In this document: piece by piece, positions 9,520 through 22,750 of the stretch
Position numbering within the stretch: the stretch's first letter is position 1
Layout of the letters: each line of letters begins with the position of its first letter
NCBI GenBank assembly: GCA_023213395.1
Contig: CM041465.1
Location: forward strand, 114,335,741 to 114,399,740
From: Cycas panzhihuaensis
Taxonomy: Eukaryota; Cycadophyta
Reading direction: 5' to 3'
DNA length: 64,000 bases
Notes under the pieces: model-generated
What the model was told of the DNA's origin: nothing
What the model saw: the letters and a program-made list of their open reading frames with translations, nothing else
Databases searched by the model: none
Program-made: the position numbers and the translations under genes

Positions 9520-11972
9520 TGAGATCGCTCATGTATGGGGTACCTAAGATAATAAACATCACAAAGAGCTAGGCCTAGGGTGTAGGACCTAGTATAGGGT
9601 GTAAAGGAGTCTTGAGTGACCCACATAGGGTGCTCATTCATCTCAAGGATGTGGATTCAGGAACACACATACACAATCTCTTTCCTTTCGCTTAGGGTTT
9701 TGAAGGGAAGGGCCATAGTTGGGCAAACTCCCTTAATAAAGGGCCAACATAGAAAATTGAAAAAGGGAAGAAAGAGAGAGAGATGGGGTGGAGAGATAAA
9801 TAGGCACAAGCACACTTAGTAGGATAAGAGGGGTATGGTTGGGTTTTTTTGTTATATTATTTAAAACAAGAACAAAAATGAAACCAAAAGAGAGGGAAGA
9901 AACAAGAAAAGAAACCTCACTCTCTTTTCCTTTATCACTCTCCCTCTTTATTTTTTGAAAAAGGAACATGCATATCAATTGAAGAAAAGGAAAAAAGACA
10001 TAACCAAGGGGGAGTAAAGAGAGGGAAAGATAAAGAATCTTTCCCTATATGAAACCCTAGCCCAAAACACCCCTTTCTTTTAATATCCCTTTTTACTAAA
10101 GCAAAAGGAAAAGAAAACTAATTTCCTTTCTTACAAATTAATTTCTCTTTATTTTTTATTATGCAAGAATCCCTTCTTTATCCATTATCTTCCCTCTTTA
10201 ATGATGATGCAACTAAAAGGGAACAAACAATAATCAGGAGGAATTCTTATAATAGGGAGTAGAGTGAGAGTAATAATAACAATATAAAATAACAAAAGCG
10301 CAAGGGAAAGAGATGCACCTAGATTTAGTAGATGGTTGGTGACACTGCTCCTCCTCTCCTCTCCCATCCTCCTTTTGAATGCTTACATTGCCAGTTGAAA
10401 TGGAACAAGGGGGATCTACTTACTTACCCTAAATGAAAACAAAATAAAAGGAAAACAATGAAAGAATGAAGTAAAAGAATAAAGTAACAAAATATACCAA
10501 AGATGAGGGCACTCACCTTGTTAAGATGCACCCTCATGTGAATGGTGGAGGGTTACTCCTTCCCATACCTGCAAGTTAGATATAAAGAAAGAGGCTACTC
10601 TAACAATCTTTCAAAAAATATAATTGCATTAAAATAACATAAACATTGAGCATGTATATATGTACATATCAAATAGTGAGATGGAAATAATAGTAAATAT
10701 GAAATAAAGAGAGGGAAGGGTGCCATAGAATGGCACAACCTCCCTATGCAATGGTTATCCTAGTTGTACTAGGCGAAACCTATCCAATAATTCCCTACAA
10801 CTTAGTAAAGGTGTAGGTGAAAGGGATAAATAGATCATGCAAACTCAAACCCTGCCTCTTACTATTACAATAAAAGGAAAAGCTACCAAATCCAAATAAC
10901 TCTAGTTATACCTGGTAAGAAAAATAAGTATGAAAGGAAAGGCTGAGAGGAGTCTCATAAAATAATAAACCAAAGTAGGAAATGGGATGCCTAAACCAAT
11001 GGAGAGACAAGAAGTGATGGCTACTCAATAAGAAGTTCTCTAAAGTCTCCTTTCTTATCATAGGGATGATCTCCAATGCCTCCACCTTAGTTCTAAAGCA
11101 TGAAAGTTGTATAAAGATTAGAATAGTTGTTGAGGCAAATTTATGACAATATTTTAATATTGTAAGGAAAATAGAAGGTGTCATATCGTACACTCAAATT
11201 GGAGGGGTTTTATTAGAGAAAACAAGCTAAGGGGGTGGTGGTTTTAGGCCTACAAGGTCAGAAAACTACTACTTAAAACCATAGATGGAGTTAAGGAGAG
11301 AGATTTAAATCTTAAGAAAAATTAAATAAAAAATAGCATTAGATAACCAATGAGGTTCTATAGGATATGACAAGCTAACCCAGGCTAATGTAGCATCCCA
11401 GGCCCACCAAACAAGATGGTAAAATAGTCGTTTTGCTACTGGATATGCATTTAGAGCTACAATAGTCATACTATAGACAAATATGTAGTACCACATATGT
11501 ATCTGTGATACCACAAATTAATCTATGATAACACTTCTTACACCAAAATAGGTAATAGGATAGTAGTAAACTATTTAAGAAGGGCCCAAACCTTATCCTA
11601 AGGCCACTCTAACTCCTAAAAACTAGTCTTAAAACCTAAAATAAAGACCAACCAATAGTTGTGGGGGAGAAATAAGATTAAATGAACAAGGATAGGTCTA
11701 AAATGTAGTTGCAAGAATGTGGAGAGGTCCCTTTTCCAATCAATGGGTTGACATAGGGGCTTCAAGGCCATTGGAATAAAGTCCTAGTCATCATCAACAT
11801 GAAAGAAGGCATAGGCAAGCCAAGCAAGTTAAGCAAGCATATGTCTAGTAATCAATCAATGCATCACATAAAACAAAATAGCATAACAAATGTGATAAGA
11901 ATGAAGGTGAAGATACACACTTGCGCTTACCTTTGTCATTATGTCGATGTCATTTTCAAAAACCAGGAAACA
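9520..11972 (-). repeat. 5' LTR of element E (2,453 bp)
   Basis: Starts TGTTTCCTGG at 11972 and ends CTCA at 9520 next to the primer site. Size agrees with the A LTR (2,476 bp). Sequence is A/G-rich on the plus strand with no coding signal. Confidence 0.75.
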
Positions 11973-12773
11973 CCATTCATAAGTTGTAGTATAACTCACC
12001 TTATAAATAAATAGGCTACCCTATTTACTAATTAGAAATAGGTATACTAAAATAAGTTTATAATAAACCTTTAATAGGTTAATACACTCATTATCTTACA
12101 ACATAAATGGGATTAAAAATAGACTTAAATTAAAGCTTTGATATCATCTATTAATATATGGCTTTAATAGATGTAAATCATAGTTAATAAATCGCTTCTC
12201 ACTGAACTAATAAATACCTAAATAAATAAATACCCAAATAGGTTTAGGATCATACATGACTATGAAATTAGAAATATGTAGGTGAATAAATAAAAGAATA
12301 ATATATACAAATAGACAAAATAATATGCTTGTGGGGAATGGTTAGTTTTAATTACATTATGCCAAACTGTTATATATTTATAGTACAAATCATCACTTGG
12401 TTGTCTAATCATAATTAAAGAGCCACTTGATTAACTGATGACTGATTACAAGAGGAAGTGTATGTACTATGACCTCTAGTTTACAAAAAAGAGGTGCTCA
12501 CATCAATTTAATCTTACCATGGCTTAACATTATCCAACACTGAATAAGAAGTAAGCTAGAAATTTTTTAACTCTTGTTGCAAAAATGAAATGAAAATAAT
12601 AGGAAAACCATTTTTTATAACCACCCTAACCTAACTTTAGAGTGTTATATTTTTACCTTATCTACCCCATTGGATTCCTTATTTTATAAACTATCACCCT
12701 ATATGATTGATATTTCTACTATTAAAGCCCATTTTTTTATGCACTACACTTTAAAGTAACTCAAAGTAGCTAT
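11973..12773. other. AT-rich spacer between element E and copia element G
   Basis: About 800 bp without recognisable coding sequence, RNA gene or LTR. Probably part of an older repeat into which both neighbours inserted. Confidence 0.4.
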
Positions 12774-13464
12774 TGACTAATGTAATTAATATGTTATTAT
12801 TAGATAATATAACAACAATATTTTGGAGGCTAAAATTTTGACCAGTTGGCAATGCGGTTTCTTCCCAAACTTCTACAAGGGGATCTAAAGGGGGGTAGGA
12901 GCCCCTATTGGCTAGGGAGGTGTGGGGGAACCCAGAACACACCCCCCCTCCCCCAAAATAAAGAAGGGGTTCGAGGGTGGTATCCCTCAACCCAAAAAGC
13001 TAGCACTAGAAAACATACTTAATTGTAAAGAGAATCAAGGTCATTTGCTTAAATTACCTTAGATTTAATGGTCAAGATTTGTGCTTTGTATGACTCTCTT
13101 ATATATCCCTATTTAGGATATTTTTTCATTATGTTAATGGTGTTTAATGTATTAGATGTACTATGTAGAGGAGGTTGGCTATTATTGTTATCAACATTCT
13201 TCTATAGACTATGTACATTTCTCCATTCCCAGATAATAAAGATCAATACCTTTCCTATGTAGATGTTTCCCTAGCACACTGCTAGAGTTTTACCATATCA
13301 TATCGAGTGTATATATAATGCTTTGGCTTTTTTATTTATTTATTGTATTATTTTTAATTTATAAACTTGCATGTAAATTTTTAGTTTTAATTCATATAAC
13401 TAGTTACAAAATAGTTTAGATCTTGGTGGTCATTTCTGGTTATTGGGACCTAGTTTTCTCAACA
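12774..13464 (+). repeat. 5' LTR of copia element G
   Basis: Ends TTTCTCAACA two bases before the primer site. It shares long blocks with 17409-18088, for example the TTGGAGGCTAAAATTTTG and AAGGGGATC regions. It retains about 50 bp near its end, between two CTAGTT copies, that the 3' LTR lacks. Confidence 0.75.
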
Positions 13465-13466
13465 AG

Positions 13467-13481
13467 TGGTATCATAGCCAC
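13467..13481 (+). other. Primer binding site of copia element G
   Basis: TGGTATCATAGCCAC, one base off the usual TGGTATCAGAGC complementary to the 3' end of plant initiator Met-tRNA. Confidence 0.85.
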
Positions 13482-13536
13482 TTTTATTTTTGTAGCAAGT
13501 TTGTGAAGGTTTTAATGTTAGCGTTTTCTACACCAA

Positions 13537-14340
13537 ATGGTAAAACTAATGAATGTAAAGTTCAAGGTAGAGAAATTCAATGGCAAGAATAATTTCGAGT
13601 TATGGAAGATAAAAGTGTATGATGTTCTAATACAATAAGGTTTGTATAGAGTTCTTATAGGTAAATTAAAGAAATCCATAGGGATAGACAATGATAAATG
13701 GGATGATCTAGATAAAAGAGCTTTTAGCATAATACAATTATACTTGGCAGATGAAGTTCTATTTAACATTATTAAGGAGTAGACAGCAATGGGATTATGG
13801 ACCCAGTTGGAAGGCTTGTACATAACTAAAATAGTGACAAACTAAATCTACTTAAAGAGACAGTTGTACTCATTGTAGATAAAGGAAGGTACAAAAATTT
13901 CTAATCATTTAAATATTTTGAATACTCTTATTTTTTAATTAGCTAGTATTAATATCATGATTAAGGATGAGGACAAAGTTGTCACCTTGTTATGTTCATT
14001 ACTAGAATCCTGGGATAATATTATCGCCTTAATTAGTTTTAGCACTATAGATGAATTAGACTATCATTCTATTATGAGTGCTTTGTTGATGGAAGAAGTG
14101 AGGAGGAAGTCCAGTCTTGAAACCTCCACACTAAAAGCTATTATAGTAAGAGGCAAAATGATTAAGAGAGGACAAAGATCTAGGGACACATCAAGGTTAA
14201 AGTCAAAAGGCAAGAAGAGTAAGCTTAGATGTTGGCACTATAATAAAATAGATCACCTCAAGAAGGATTGCTATAAAAAGAAGGAGTTCTAGAAAAAGGA
14301 AGATCCTTCCAAGGAGGCTAATCAGGTGGAGTCAAATTAA
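13537..14340 (+). pseudogene. Copia gag (capsid/nucleocapsid), broken by stops
   Basis: ATG at 13537, then VEKFNGKNNFELWKIKV, the usual start of copia gag, and a middle part with DEDKVVTLLCSLLESWDNI. The nucleocapsid zinc knuckle near 14225 reads CWHYNKIDHLKKDC: the second Cys of CX2CX4HX4C is Tyr. Five in-frame stops occur before 13960. The protein would package the RNA. Confidence 0.8.
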
Positions 14341-17300
14341 AGTATAGATGATGATGTCTTGATTGCTTATAATATTTCCCATTATCATCATGATTGATTA
14401 TTAGATTTGACTGCTTCATAACACGTGTCCACACAAGAGTTGGTTTTCATCGTACTAACCTCTTAATGGTAGTGATGTGATTATGGAAAATGAAGTTTCC
14501 CGTAAGATAATGGGAATTAGTAGCATCAGAATTAAAAGGTTCAACAGTGTAATGAGAACATTAACTAAAGTTATATATGTACCTAATCTAGAAAGGAATC
14601 TAATTTCCTTGGGTAAACTAGATTCTGGTGGTTATAAGTACACAGGTCATGAAGGAACTTTGAAGGTGTCAAAGGGCACCTTGGTTATTATAACAGCCTT
14701 AAAGAAAGAAACCTTTATATTTTAATAGAAAGTATAGATGTCAGCCATATAGATATAGCATCAAAGACTGTAGAAGATTTAGCTCAGTTATGATGTCACA
14801 AAATTAGGCACATGAATGAGAGAGGACTTAAGGTGCTGATGAACTATAAGTTACTTCCTAATGTATAGCTTTCAAATCTAAATTTTTATAAACATTATAT
14901 TTTTAGAAAGTTGTGTAGACTTAGGTTTAAAGTAGGGAGTCACACTAGTAAAGGTGTTCTAGATTATATACATTTGGATATGTGGGAACCAAACCCTACA
15001 ATATCTTATGGAGGATTATTACACTTTATCATATTTATAGATGATTACTCTAGAAAAGTATGGATTTATTTTTTAAAAAGGAAATCTAAAGTTTTTAGTG
15101 TATTTAAGCATTCGAGGCTTTAGTTGAGAAGAGCACTGGCAGGTCAATCAAATATTTAAGAACTGACAATGGAGATCAGTTCAACTCCTTAGAGTTTAAG
15201 AATTATTGTAGAGAAGATGAGATCGAAAGGCATAAGACCACTATCTATACTCCATAGTAAAATGTCATAGTTGAGCACATGAAGAGGACATTCTTGGAAA
15301 GAGCGAGAAGCATGCTAAGTAATGGAGGAGTGGAGTAGGGCTTATAGGCAGAAGCTGTTCAAATAACTTATTATTTGGTAAATAAGTCACCATCACTTGC
15401 AATATACTACAAGATTCTTGAAGAGGTATGGACTAGACATCCATGTGACTATTCAAATTTGAAAGTTTTTGGTTGTGATGCTTAGGCCTTAACTAATAAA
15501 AGTCAACATTCAAAGTTAAAACCAAAATCTAAGAGATGTATCTTTGTTGGCTATGGTGATAGAAATGGTGTGAAAGGATATAAGTATGGGATCCTACTAC
15601 CCACAAAATTACTATTAACAGAGATATTGTGTTTGATGAATCTCTCTTTTAAAAATTAGACAGTGTAAAAGTTGAAGTGAAATAGGAGCAAAAAGTTGAA
15701 CATCAATAAATCAAGCTTGAGACCCATCCATCTTTGGAAACAAAAGAACAGGAAGACTTTTCTGAAGATGAATCTATAGAGTATTTATAAGAGTATGTAT
15801 ACACTCTTCCACCAACTATTAGAAGATCTACATAAGTTGGTCATCCACCTAATAGGTATATCCCTTCTATTTCTATTGCTTTGGTTTCTAATGATGGTGA
15901 GCCTACATGCTATCAAGAAGTAGTAGATGATATCCATAGTGAAAAGTGGAAGACGGTTATACATGAAGAGATAGATGATTTGAAGTTCTTGGGACTTAAT
16001 AAAACTTCCACATGGTAGAAAGACTATTAGTTACAAGTGGGTTTTCAAGAAGAAAATAGGTGTTGATAGAAATGTTGATAAATACATGGCAAGTCTAGTA
16101 GCTAAAGGTTTTACACACAAAACAGGTATTGATTTTCATGAGATATTTTTACCAGTTATCAAACTTGTTTTAATTTGTGTTCTATTAGCATTAATAGCTT
16201 TTCTTGATTTGGAGTTAGAGTAGTTAGATGTAAAAATAGATTTTCTATATGGAGATTTTGATGAGGATATCTATATAGATCAGCCAAAAGGGTTTGCACA
16301 GGATGGCAGGAATAGACTTATTTACAAGCTCAGAAAATCATTATATGGCCTAAAGCAATCACCCAAGCAATGGTACAAGAAGTTTGATGCCTTAATAAAG
16401 AGCCAAAATTTAAAACGAAATGAGTATGATCATTATGTTTAATTTAAATTCTTAGAAAATGGCTTATTCATTATCTTGGTATTGTATGTTGATAACATGC
16501 TAGTTGTAAGTAAGAGCATTATAGAACTCAATAATTTAAAGGCTTAATTAGCTAGGACTTTTAATATGAAGCATATAAGAGCTACAAAATAAATCTTAGG
16601 TATGGAGATATATAGAGATAGGAAAAATGGGAAGCTATGGTTATCACAATAGAAATATATAGAGAAGGTGCTAACTAGATTTGGTATGGCAAATGTGAAA
16701 CCAATGAGTATCCAGTTGGCTTCCCATTTTAAGCTATTTTTGAGTATGAATCCTAGCAATAAGAAGAAAAAGATTATATGTCTCGTATACCTTATCCTAG
16801 TGTAATCTAAAATTTAATGTATGCCACGGTATGTATAAGACTTGACATTTCACATGTAATCGATGTAGTTAGTAGGTTTATGGCAAATCTAGGAAAGGAA
16901 CATTAGGTAGTAGTGAAATAGGTGTTTCAGTATTTAAGAGGCACAAGTAACTATTACATCACCTTTGGAAGTACCAATAAACACATTTGTGGATATGTTG
17001 ATTCAGACTTTATAGGAGATTTAGATAAAAGAAGGTCTACTTTAGGTTATGTATTTACTCTTGTAAATGGTCCAATTAGCTGGATGTCAAAATTACAGAG
17101 TATAATTACAATATCAACTATAAAAGTAGAATATGTTTCTGTAGCACATACTTGTAAAGAAGCAATCTGGTTACAGGATGTATTGATCGAGCTTAGAAGG
17201 AAATAAGAAAAGGTAAAGGTATCTAGCTTATCATAGTAGGATAAAGAATATTTCTCTTAAGTACCATTTTATTAGAGAGGTTATGGAAGTAGGTGGAGTG

Positions 17301-17402
17301 GCACTTGAGAAAGTTAACATAAAATAGAATTGTATTGACATATTCACAAAACTAATACTATTGAAGAAGTTCAAATGGTGTTTGAGTTCTCTTGGATTGT
17401 AG
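14341..17402 (+). pseudogene. Copia pol: protease, integrase, RT, RNase H (decayed)
   Basis: Domains in order: protease remnant with the pre-integrase LERNLISLGKLDSGG near 14590; integrase zinc finger (CHKIRHM...) near 14795, core DMWEP and FIDDYSR near 14980-15050, RTDNG near 15165; RT with YKWVFKKKIG near 16030, KSLYGLKQSPKQWYKK near 16330 and the active site YVDN near 16486 in place of YVDD; RNase H with YLRGT, GYVDSDFIGD near 16990 and SWMSKLQS; the end SSLGL stops at 17400-17402. Many stops and shifts. The lost second Asp of the RT site would itself inactivate the enzyme. Confidence 0.85.
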
Positions 17403-17408
17403 AAAAGG

Positions 17409-18088
17409 TGATGAATGGTCTAGAAAAGATATCAAATAAATTATTTTCAAGGTGTAAATTATTAGATAATGTGATAACAATATTTTAAAGGCTAAAAATT
17501 TGATACATTGGTAGCACAGTTCCCCTCCCAAACTTCCACAAGGGGATCCAAGGTGTGCGAGAGCCCCCCTTAGTCGTGGGGATATTGGGGGTGCCATAAC
17601 CCCCCCCCCCCCCCCCCTTTCCCATGGTAAAGAGGGGTTTTAGGGGCGGTAGCCCTCAACCCAAAAAGTTAGCACTAAAAAGCATACTAAATTATAAAGA
17701 GAATTAAGGTCATTCACTCAAATTACCCTAGATTTGATGGTCAAGATTTATGCCTTGTATAACTCTCTCATATATCCTAATTTAGGGTATTTTTTCATTA
17801 TGTTGATGGTGTTTAATATATTGGATGTACTATATTGAGTATAGGAGTCTGGTTATTGTTGTTATGAGCATTTTGCTATAGATTATGTACATTTCTCTAT
17901 TCTTAGATAATAAAGATCAATACCTTTCTTATGTGGATGTTTCCCTAGCATACTGCTAAGATTTTACTACGCTATATTAGGTGTATATGTGATGCTTTGG
18001 ATTTCTGATTTATTTATTATATTATCCCTGGTTTAAGAACTTGCATATAAATTTTTAATTTTAATTCTTATAACTAGTTTTCTCAATA
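17409..18088 (+). repeat. 3' LTR of copia element G
   Basis: Follows the purine tract AGAAAAGG (17401-17408). Ends TTCTCAATA where the 5' LTR has TTCTCAACA. Contains an 18-base C run at 17600-17617, a likely slippage site. Confidence 0.7.
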
Positions 18089-20619
18089 GTTATTAATACA
18101 TTACATTTCATCAAAGTGCTGCCTAAAGATAACTCTTTCTTGATATATCAATGTTTATAATTTAAAGGTTTTTTTTTTTAACATTGAACTCATTTGTACA
18201 TTCCATATAGACCTTTTTTTTACTAGGTAACCCTTGGCACCTTTTATACACTTTGGCTTAATATAGCCTTAAGACAGTTTTTCTTATGAATATCTATGTT
18301 TATAATCAAAAGTTTCAATTTTGAGATACCTTTTTAATAGTACAAATCATTTGGGAGTATCATTTTTTATCCAACACTTTCCCTCCATAGACCCCTTGCA
18401 CTCATAATTATTTCATGCTTTCTTACGTATCCTATTACCCTATAGATAAACTGCTTCCACCAATATGTAACTTGCAACATGAGCAGTAACCTAGTAGCTT
18501 ATTTATATGGCATACTTCCCTATAGAAATTCCACTTAATCTCTATTATTGTAGATAATTTAAACTATGATAATAGCCTTTCTAAGTGCCACATTATTCAC
18601 TCATTTCCCAAAGGAAAGTACTCATAGATAACTTGTACAAACTACCCAAGTACTATGAATGGTTTGACCTTTGCTACCTTATTTTCAAGCTTATACATTA
18701 CCTTACTTTATTAAATTATATTATTATTTATTAGTTAACCTAATCTTCCATGAGTTGGCCCATCACTATGATGTCTTTTGATATTTTAAAAATATATATA
18801 TTAAAAGAAAGTTTATATATACACCAAAAATTATAAAATGTATGCATAGACCTCTTACCATCTTCTTAGGTTCTAAAGGAAAATCATGTGTTAACTTTAT
18901 CCCCACTTGTGATACATAGTTTAAGACTAGATTTGGGTCATTTAATATTTTTGGATCTAATCATTTACGTCTACTATGGCATCAATCCTGATCAAAACCT
19001 ACTTAACACTTTAAGGAATAAAATAAGCTTTAAAAAGCTATTATGAGAGTGACAGCAAGATACTTATGGGATCTATTTTTAACCTACTTAAAACAGTCAG
19101 AGTTAAGCACATATAACTCAAAACTTAATTATATTTATTAATTTCTACCACTCTCCCCATATTTATTGAGTCATATTTAGGTTACTATTACATTGTCCAT
19201 GGCATTGATCATTCATAATGATGGAGGAAATAATGAGAACCTTAGTCCTTCTATTATAACCTAGACCATTTAGGACTAAGTAATCCATAACTTAACTCAT
19301 ATTAGAATTTACTTGCCTATAACAACCAATAATACCATTGAGTACATTATTGTCATTAAAGCTTTCATCGATACTCTTCAAGTCTATAGTAGTTCTATTT
19401 TGTTGTTATTTATTTTTTAACTATTTATTTTCTAGTTTACTCAAGTTTATCAAATTCATTGCCTATAATTATGTACTTTTGCTAACCAAGCTAGGTCACT
19501 ATTATCTCAATTTTCTTTTTCCACAATTCAACATATTCCACTGGTATAAAAAGTTGAAATAGATCATCTAGTTACCTTTATTCTTAAGTAGCACTTACCA
19601 CAAGTGGGCATTTCTCCTCAAGACTATCAAGCCTATTAATAAAACTAAGACCCCGTGCTAATTTTCTTATCAACTACAACTTAGAAATAAGAGTAAACTA
19701 TATAAAACTCTGCTATGAGTTTAAACTAGAACCCTATCTCTAAAATAAGGGTAAATTATCTGAAACTCTAATACGAGCCTAAGCTACTACTATTTCTCTA
19801 AAATAAGGATAGATTATCTTATGCTCTAACATGAGTTTAAATTGCCTTATAAAAATCTAAATATTGAACCTATTATGGCTTTCTAAAAGGGGCAATCTCC
19901 TAATGCCATCTTTAATTTTGTCTTTCCCTTGTAACACTATTTTAGGTTTGGATTTTTTTTTTAAATTTATCTTCTTTTTAAAAATAAACAAAAATTTTAA
20001 AAGTCATAAATAAAATTTAAGAGTAAAAATAAAATCTAAATTAAAACAATCCTAAAAGAAATCATAAAGCCAAAAATAATTAGAATATTACCCTTTAGTT
20101 CCAAGTAGAACTCAAAATCCCATATCTAAGGGGTGCTCACTAAAGAGATTAAATCATGGCAATAATCTTAAGTTTGATATGAGCTCAAATAACTCTTCCT
20201 CTAAAGGGAACTCAATGAAGATGTGAAATTAGGGTGATAACCCTTGGCTTTTGAGCCCAACCTTAGCTTTTAAGCCTAAAAGTTCTTAACCTTTAAGCCC
20301 AACCTAACTAGCCACTAAGGCAACCTATTAGGTGTCTAAAATTACTCTAAAAGTAATCACTAAAAAGAATAAATTATGGTGACCTATTTGTGTTCATCTA
20401 GATTTCATCATGGCTTCTAAGCTTATCATGGTCAGATTAGACCACAAGCTCAATCTCCACCTTATTCAATATAACTCTGAAGTTCTTATTGATGACATTA
20501 AACTAGGGGTAACATTCTTTGAATAACTATTAAGGAGGCTAAATTATGGTAGATTACCTTCCTCTATCACTTTTATAAGTACATGAAGAGTCTTTATAAG
20601 TTACTATCAATAATATTTG
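18089..20619. other. AT-rich spacer without recognisable genes
   Basis: No coding region, RNA gene or transposon domain could be recognised. It contains the short tandem repeat at 19680-19853 and several loose repeats of a 'taaattatggtga' type phrase between 20120 and 20560. Probably an old, decayed repeat. Confidence 0.4.
19680..19853. repeat. Tandem repeat, about three units of 58-60 bp
   Basis: Units begin near 19681, 19740 and 19798 with '(c)taaaataagg' or a close variant and continue with an 'aaactct..tatgag' phrase. Units differ by several bases. Confidence 0.55.
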
Positions 20620-20903
20620 CCATCTTATAATCCATGTCTAAAGAGGTTTTACTACTAAGAGGGCAAATATTTTTTGCAATATGGGAAGTCCATACATATC
20701 TCCTAAAAAATAATATTGAAAGAATGGAAAAATATTCATTGATTATATGAGAGATGAGCTTTTTATAAGTATAAGGACAATTTTGTAATTTCTTACCACA
20801 TGTAAGCTACTTGTCATTCTTATAACAAAGAGGGATTACCATATAACCCTCATTAATTAACTATTCAACATAAGGTATATCCTATATAAAACATTATTAT
20901 AAT
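20620..20903 (-). repeat. Probable 3' LTR of copia remnant F (right end approximate)
   Basis: On the minus strand a purine tract AAGAGAGGA (20905-20913) lies just after the pol stop and is followed by TATTATAATAATG, a likely TG-start with one change. A TATA-like CTTATAAAAAGC is about 140 bp further (20759-20770). The LTR end could not be fixed. Confidence 0.45.
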
Positions 20904-20923
20904 ATCCTCTCTTAATATTTTAT

Positions 20924-22750
20924 CTATTTTAAACCAAACTTATCTCTAAGAAATTAAAATTTATCTTTACTAAGAGGTTTGGTTAAGATGTCTGTAATTT
21001 GTTTATTAGTTATACAATGTATCAATTCTATTTCTTTATTCTAGACCTTTTATTGGATGAAATAATGATGTACTTTAATGTTCTTGGTTCTAACATCAAA
21101 TATTAGATTCTTTATTAACTTTATTATACTTTAATTATCATAATAAAGTGTGGTTAGATGAATCTACTTATGATTTAGATATATCAACAATTGTCTCAGG
21201 CATACTACTTTATAAGATGCACTCATTGTTGATTTATATTCAACTTCTATAGATGATAATACATCAATTGGTTTCTTTTTACTTCTCTAGGGTACTATTC
21301 TTGAACTAAGAAAAAATAAATATTTAGTAGTTGATTTCCTATCTTCTATGTCTCCTACCCAATCAAAGTCATTATGTCCAAATAACTTTTCTAGACATAG
21401 GTAAGTTTGAGATTAGAGGTACCTTTCAGATACATGAGTATTCTTTTCACTACTCTCTAGTGTTATATTTTAGAAGCCTATATGTATTTGGAGATTACAC
21501 CTACAGAATATAAGATATCAGGTCTAGTGATAGTAAGATAAATTAGACTACCAACTAGTTGTCCATAGAAACTTGCATTAACTAAGGTGCCTTATATGTC
21601 TTGAGTTAGAATAAATCCTGTCTCTATTGGTGTTGTATAGTTTTTTATTTAGATTCTCAATATACTTGGCTTATGAAATGGTGATTAAATCCTTTTTTAA
21701 TTTTATTTTTATACCAAGATAATAACTCAAAAGTCGTAAATTAGTTATTTCAAATTCATTCTCTAGTTAAGCTTTTATGACTATAGTGGTCTTTATATGA
21801 CTTCTTATGAGGATCATGTCAGCTATATAAATAATAATTATGGTGATTAATCATTTGTTGGTCTTCATATATAAATTACAATCTTATTCACACCTCTAAA
21901 ACTATTTTATATGGGGTATTTATCTAATTTAGCATACTAGTCTCTTAGAACTTACTTTAGCCTATATAGGGCATTTTTCAATTTGTAAATATAATGTTCT
22001 TAACCACTTTAAATATATCCTTTTAGCTATAACATATATACTTCTTCTTCTATATCTCTATTAAAAATGTACTTTTTACATCAAGTTTAAAGGTTTTCTA
22101 ATTTTTTTGTGCTACCAAGGCAATAACCATTCTTAAAGTATTTAGTTTTGCTACTGGAGAGAAGATTTCATCATAGTATAATTCCATAGTTTGGATGTAC
22201 CTTTTGGCCACTAATCTTGCCTTGTATTTCTCTATTTCTTCATTAGATTTTTTTTTTTTTTCTTATAGACCCATTTACTACTGACAATTAACTTATCAAC
22301 AAGTGGTTTAATTAATTCTCATGTTTTATTTTTGGAAATAGTTGTCATCTCTATATCCATTGTTGCTTTCCATTCATCATACTATCTTGCTTCCTCATAT
22401 GATTAAGGTTTATTTGAGCAAAATAGTGCCTAATGCTTCTAATGTCTAGTTTTATAATCAAACACATCACCTTATGTCTCTTTAATCATCTTAAGATGTG
22501 ATTTAAGTATCTTCTTAGAAGTTATCATGATTTCCTCTTCTTCTTCAAGATTTATTTTTTTGATGGGTGAGGGTGACCTATTGAAAAATTCTGCTTCTAT
22601 TTTTATGTTTTTGGATGTAATTCCAAAAACTTCCTTAAGTGGGGGAACAACCACGGGGAACTATTTTAGAGACATTTGAATTTCTTGATGACTTCTATTA
22701 ATATTTTATTCATTAAAAAGAATATTTTTGCTTATATAGACTTTATTTAG
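20924..22750 (-). pseudogene. Copia pol remnant F: integrase end, RT, RNase H
   Basis: Read on the minus strand: integrase C-terminus with VYISKNILFNE near 22720; a Ser/Pro/Glu linker (NLEEEEEIMITS); RT with KARLVAKRYIQ near 22235, EIFSPVAKLNTLRMVIAL and KLDVKSTFL; RT end with YGQLVGSLIYLTITRPDILYSVGVISKYM near 21560-21480; RNase H with SSIEVEYKSTM, DVRTKNIKVHHYFI and DILTKPL, ending LRDKFGLK with TAG at 20924. Frameshifts and stops throughout. The RT active site could not be read cleanly. Confidence 0.8.

Larger units (their letters stand above)
8559..11972 (-). mobile_element. Element E: Tat-like Ty3/gypsy fragment, 5' LTR to gag start
   Basis: Minus-strand order is LTR (11972-9520), primer binding site, short leader and gag start, then interruption at 8559 by element A. 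The rest of E should continue left of A, outside the window. Five bases before its LTR (11973-11977, CCATT) would be one side of its target duplication. E is older than A, since A is inserted in it. Confidence 0.8.
12774..18088 (+). mobile_element. Element G: Ty1/copia retrotransposon, complete but decayed (5.3 kb)
   Basis: Two similar LTRs (12774-13464 and 17409-18088) flank an initiator-Met primer site, gag, protease, integrase, RT and RNase H in copia order, integrase before RT. Flanking bases GCTAT (12769-12773) and GTTAT (18089-18093) fit a 5-bp target duplication with one change. LTR starts are the least certain boundary, as the first 50 bases differ between the two. Confidence 0.85.

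Noticed and set aside
17600-17617. 18-base C run
   Set aside because: Slippage tract inside a copia LTR; the other LTR has only a short run at the same place (12940s). No structure beyond that.
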